Shown piece after piece: positions 63,304-64,000 of a DNA stretch of 64,000 bases. Source of the stretch: Peribacillus folii (GTDB taxonomy: Bacteria > Bacillota > Bacilli > Bacillales > DSM-1321); contig NZ_JASJOM010000006.1 of the NCBI RefSeq assembly GCF_030271255.1, positions 1 through 64,000 on the forward strand. Direction: 5' to 3'. Made by a program: the position numbers and the translations under genes. Under the pieces are notes generated by a model. It did no database searches and had not been told where the DNA came from. It saw nothing but the letters and a program-made list of their open reading frames with translations. The first letter of the stretch is position 1. Each line of letters starts with the position of its first letter.

Positions 63304-64000
63304 TTACAGTAAATATCCCATGAACAATGTCGCCAGTCCAAAATAGATCAGGATGCTTATAAGGTCGTTGATCGTCGTGATGAACGGACCGGAAGCTACC
63401 GCTGGGTCGATCTTCATTTTATGCATGAGAAGCGGGACGATCGAACCTGCTAGCGTTGCTACAATCAGCGTAATGAAAATTGAAATGCCCACCAATAGCC
63501 CGAGCATTAAGTCATGCTGCCAAAAATAGACGATGAAAATGATGGAAATACCGCATGTAAGGCCAATGATGAGTCCGGTTCCAGCCTCTCGGAGCACCAG
63601 CTTCCATTTGCTTTCCTGTTCCAAATCCCCTGTTGCAATCCCTCTGACCGCAACTGCCAGCGCTTGCGTTCCAGTATTGCCGGCCATACCGCCAATCAAA
63701 GGAATGAATACGGCCAAAATCGCTTTTTGGCTGAGCGTCTCTTCGAATCTGCCGATCAAGCTTGCAGTCAACAAACCTAAAAACAATAAAATCACGAGCC
63801 ACGGCAGCCGTTTTTTCGCAGCGGAGAATGGACTTTTATCAACATGATCGAGATCTGATATACCTGCCAATTTAGAATAATCATCTGATGCTTCTTCATC
63901 CATAACATCAATGATGTCATCTACCGTAATGATTCCCAACAGGTGATTTTGAAAATCGACGACAGGGACGGCGAGGAAATCATAATCCCGAATTTTACGT
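63304..64000 (-). CDS. mgtE: Magnesium transporter MgtE (C-terminal part)
   Basis: The gene runs off the right edge; 232 codons are present. The end of the second CBS domain (FLAVPVVDFQNHLLGIITVDDIIDV) is followed by the plug helix and five membrane segments with GGMAGNTGTQALAVAVRGIA, the Mg2+ pore signature of MgtE. A CorC/MgtE-type homodimeric magnesium channel in the cell membrane. Confidence 0.93.
   Translation of the reverse strand, partial: RKIRDYDFLAVPVVDFQNHLLGIITVDDIIDVMDEEASDDYSKLAGISDLDHVDKSPFSAAKKRLPWLVILLFLGLLTASLIGRFEETLSQKAILAVFIPLIGGMAGNTGTQALAVAVRGIATGDLEQESKWKLVLREAGTGLIIGLTCGISIIFIVYFWQHDLMLGLLVGISIFITLIVATLAGSIVPLLMHKMKIDPAVASGPFITTINDLISILIYFGLATLFMGYLL

Overview
The window comes from the chromosome of a spore-forming, low-GC Bacillaceae. 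On the right (about 49.6-64 kb) are sporulation and housekeeping genes in an order familiar from the Bacillus yjb/yjc region: yjcH-yjcG-yjcF, cotX, yjcD, spoVIF, a yjcZ-type gene, spoVAC-spoVAD-spoVAEb, yjcA, two cotO-like genes, fabI and mgtE. A Peribacillus-like host is my guess from gene order; the species cannot be settled from this window.

The left 49.6 kb is accessory DNA. (i) 0.1-12.4 kb is a defence block: a complete type II CBASS operon (CD-NTase, Cap2, Cap3, HNH-SAVED Cap5), then an OLD-family ATPase/TOPRIM gene with a PD-(D/E)XK nuclease partner, and a 1432-residue SF1 helicase with a C-terminal DUF559/Vsr-like nuclease domain. (ii) 12.4-19.1 kb holds unknown genes, gene remnants, a two-gene unit built round a HEPN-type protein, and a stand-alone deaminase of the toxin-like type. 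(iii) 20.0-23.9 kb is a recombination module of four tiny genes and two overlapping large serine recombinases, with a related motif in inverted orientation at its two sides. (iv) 24.4-34.4 kb carries a lipoprotein, a 1307-residue repeat-rich surface protein, two excisionase-like genes, a tyrosine integrase and a membrane-anchored beta-propeller protein.

(v) 34,549-49,494 is a second, well-delimited element lying between two identical 86-bp copies of a tRNA-Val(GAC) gene. The repeat unit is 15,032 bp. Its integrase lies beside the right copy, and a 15-bp arm-like sequence occurs in opposite orientations just inside both ends. It carries a recombinase-like/HNH fusion, a small resolvase, a Sau3AI/MutH-type restriction enzyme, a C5-cytosine methyltransferase, a decayed BglII/BstYI-type nuclease, two large unknown proteins, and a long non-coding stretch with a perfect sigma-A promoter and a 17-bp-arm inverted repeat.

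The most striking global signal is that I could find no GATC in about the first 49,770 bases, where roughly 150 would be expected, while more than fifty occur in the last 14 kb. The boundary coincides with the right tRNA-Val copy. GATC is the likely target of the Sau3AI-type enzyme encoded inside the region. The accessory modules therefore appear to share a history of passage through GATC-restricting hosts.
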